Positions 61,955-64,000 of a stretch of 64,000 nt of DNA are shown here, piece after piece (positions within the stretch are counted from its first letter, which is position 1; each line of letters begins with the position of its first letter). The notes beneath the pieces were generated by a model. That model saw only the letters and a program-made list of their open reading frames with translations, did not search any database and was not told the origin of the DNA. Position numbers and translations under genes: made by a program. The DNA is from Boswellia sacra. Its lineage: Eukaryota > Streptophyta > Magnoliopsida > Sapindales > Burseraceae. The stretch is taken from contig SNVD02014772.1 of assembly GCA_013180625.2 (NCBI GenBank), forward strand, positions 62,001-126,000. Reading direction: 5' to 3'.

Positions 61955-62515
61955 TTGAAACTTCTAATATTTGGCATGGAAGACTTGGATTTTTGAAGAA
62001 AAATCAAAAGAATGACGGATTGACTTAGTGTCTAAAGCTATAATTGATTTTAAACACAAATGTGAGATTTGTATTCAAGCTTAACAACCTAAGAAGCCTT
62101 ATAAGTCAATTGTGAGAACAACTCAAGTCTTGGAGCTTATACATAGTGATGTTTGTGATTCTAATCGATCACTTACTAGAGAAGGAAATAGATACTTTGT
62201 AACATTTATTGATGATTGCTCTAAATATTGTTATGTATACTTGATTAAAACTAAGGATGAGGTATTTGATAAATTTAAAGTATACAAAAATGTGGTAGAA
62301 CATCAATTAAATAAAAGAATTAAGAAGCTTAGATCTGATAGAGGAGGTGTATACTTTAAGTGCTTTAAGTACGTTTTGTGAAGAGAATGAGATTATTCAT
62401 GAGTTAACTCCACCTTACTCACCACAATCTAATGGGGTTGTTGAGAGAAAGAATAGAACTTTGATAGACATGGTAAATTCTATGTTGTTAAGTTCTGGTT
62501 TACCAAAGAATTTGT
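61955..62515 (+). pseudogene. copia GAG-pre-integrase and integrase remnant
   Basis: IWHGRLGFLKKNQ (about 61968) is the GAG-pre-integrase region. The integrase core keeps the triad in pieces: LIHSDVCDSNRS (first Asp), KKLRSDRGGVYF (second Asp), and after a frame change near 62360 PQSNGVVERKNRTLIDM (Glu). Integrase would join the DNA copy to the chromosome. Stops and frame changes make it inactive. Confidence 0.85.
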
Positions 62516-63049
62516 AAGGGGAAGCAATATTATCCGTATGTTTTATACTGGATAGAATAACAATTAAGGACTTAGAGAAAACTCCTTATAAAATTTGGAA
62601 AAGAAGAGTTCCTAATCTTAAAATCCTTAAAATGTGGGGGTGTTTAGTTAAGGTTAGTATACCTGAGCCTAAGAGAAAGAAAATAGGGCCAAAAATAATA
62701 GATGTAGTTTTTATTGTATATGCCCAAAATAGGAGTGCAAATAGATTGTTAGTTGTAAATTTTGAAGTTAGTGGAATATTCAATACACAATCATAGAAGC
62801 TAGAGAAGCCACTTATTTTAAAGATATTTTTCCTTGTAGAACTAGATTCAAAAAACTATTTATGGTCCATCTACATCAATTGATAATGAGAAAACGCTTA
62901 CTAATTTTTTAGTTGATGAATCACAAGTTGAACCTAAGAGGAGTAAAATACCTCGAAAAGAAAAGAATTTTGGAGAAGAGTTTTATACTTACTTGGTAGA
63001 AAGAGATCCTAGTTTTTATAATGAAGCTGTAACTTCCATTGATGCACCT

Positions 63050-64000
63050 TTTTAGAAGGAAGCTATAAATAGTGAATTTGAATCTATAATTCAAAACAAC
63101 ACTTGGGTTTTAGTGGATTTTCCACTAGGAACAAAGAAATAAATTGTAAATGGGTATTTAAAAAGAAGTTGAAACTGAATGGTTCTATAGATAGGTATAA
63201 GGCAAGGCTAGTAGCAAAAAAATTTACACAAAAAGAAGGAATAGACTATGTTGATACTTACTCACCAGTATCTAGTATTACAACAATTAGGATTTTGATA
63301 GCTTTAGTATCTATACATAATTTAGTTATTCATCAAATGGATGTAAAGACCGTTTTTTTTTTTAAATGGAGATTTAGATGGAGAAATTTATATGAAACAA
63401 CCTAAATGTTTTATAGTGAAAGGACAAGAACACAAAGTTTGTAGGTTAGTTAAGTCTCTTTATAGTCTAAAGCAAGCAAAGCTATAAAACAATGGCATGA
63501 GAAGTTTGATGAAGTAGTTTTAAGTTATTGATCAATGAACATGATAAGTGTGTATATTATAAGGAGATTAATAGAGCACGCGTTATTTTGAGTTTGTGTG
63601 TAGATGATATTGTGATTTTTGGATCGAACTTGGAGATAGTAAATGATGTGAAGTCTTATTTATCTAGAAACTTTGATATGAAAGATTTGGGTGAAGCAAA
63701 TGTGATTCTAGGCATGAGAATAAAGAAAACTTCTAAGGGCATTACTCTAAATCAACAAAATTCCATTGAGAAAATGTTAAAGAAGTTTGGATACTTTGAT
63801 TCTAAGCCAGTATCTACTCCTTATGATACTAAAGTTGAGTTAAAGAAGAATCAAGGAGAACCACCGTCTTAATTAAGGTATTCTCAAATTATAGGATCTT
63901 TGTTGTATATAGCAAACAAAACTAGGCCTGATATATCATATGCAGTTGGTAGACTTAGTAGATATACTCATAATCCTAGTGAAGAGCATTGGCTTGCATT
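63050..64000 (+). pseudogene. copia reverse transcriptase and start of RNase H, runs off the window
   Basis: The RT reads CKWVFKKKLKLNGSIDRYKA, RLVAKKFTQKEGIDYVDTYS, then HQMDVKTVFF, where the catalytic Asp of the first motif (DVK) is seen and the following Ala/Phe are altered. A frame change in a T-run at 63352-63364 follows. LCVDDIVIFGSN (63597-63630) holds the paired Asp. SQIIGSLLYIANKTRPDISY (from about 63886) begins the RNase H linker. A TAA at about 63871 interrupts it. Confidence 0.87.

Larger units (their letters stand above)
58521..64000 (+). mobile_element. Ty1/copia retrotransposon, decayed, truncated by the right window edge
   Basis: Order: probable 5' LTR (58521-59101), leader with a MITE insertion, gag, protease, integrase, reverse transcriptase, start of RNase H. 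Integrase before reverse transcriptase is the copia order. The 3' LTR lies outside the window. It carries a MITE (59381-59594) and a LINE-derived insert (60754-61353). Confidence 0.85.

Overview
The window is nuclear DNA from a eudicot plant. It is AT-rich, the genes have GT-AG introns, and most of the sequence is transposon debris of typical plant families. No species is named because nothing in the sequence fixes one. The recognisable host genes are members of the SIEVE ELEMENT OCCLUSION (SEO) family, the P-proteins that plug phloem sieve tubes. All lie on the minus strand.

Layout. (1) 69-835: a decaying SEO copy running off the left edge, with its promoter still recognisable. (2) 1.6-9.9 kb: two solo LTRs and a copia-type LTR remnant, plus a 5'-truncated L1-type LINE sitting inside a MITE. 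(3) 10.36-16.32 kb: a second SEO pseudogene fragment, split in its intron 6 by a 5 kb Mutator-like element (MULE) with long inverted ends and a decayed transposase. (4) 17.2-30.3 kb: a Tourist-like MITE, a 3.5 kb solo LTR, and a dead PIF/Harbinger element whose first gene is split by a 2.4 kb solo LTR carrying fourteen 66-bp repeats. (5) 31.8-35.6 kb: small non-autonomous elements, tRNA-like SINE pieces and a decayed copy of a probable mitochondrial ribosomal protein (mS38-like) gene. (6) 36.3-39.3 kb: intact SEO gene 1, 7 exons, 714 residues. (7) 45.1-48.9 kb: intact SEO gene 2, 7 exons, 834 residues, with an extra Gln/Pro-rich N-terminus. (8) 50-64 kb: a cluster of nested MITEs, another solo LTR, and a decayed Ty1/copia retrotransposon running off the right edge, itself carrying a MITE and a LINE tail.

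How the parts relate. The two intact genes and two pseudogenes form one tandem array with the same orientation. Exons 3 to 6 of the intact genes have identical lengths. SEO proteins assemble into filaments in sieve elements, so co-expression of neighbouring paralogues is expected. A 19-bp promoter block shared by three of the copies, at nearly the same distance from the TATA box, is the best candidate for something undescribed here. The rest of the window is a record of nested insertion: five solo LTRs (four with perfect 5-bp target duplications), two LINE insertions and one MITE insertion with clear target duplications. No prokaryote-type system, CRISPR array or novel enzyme cluster was seen.
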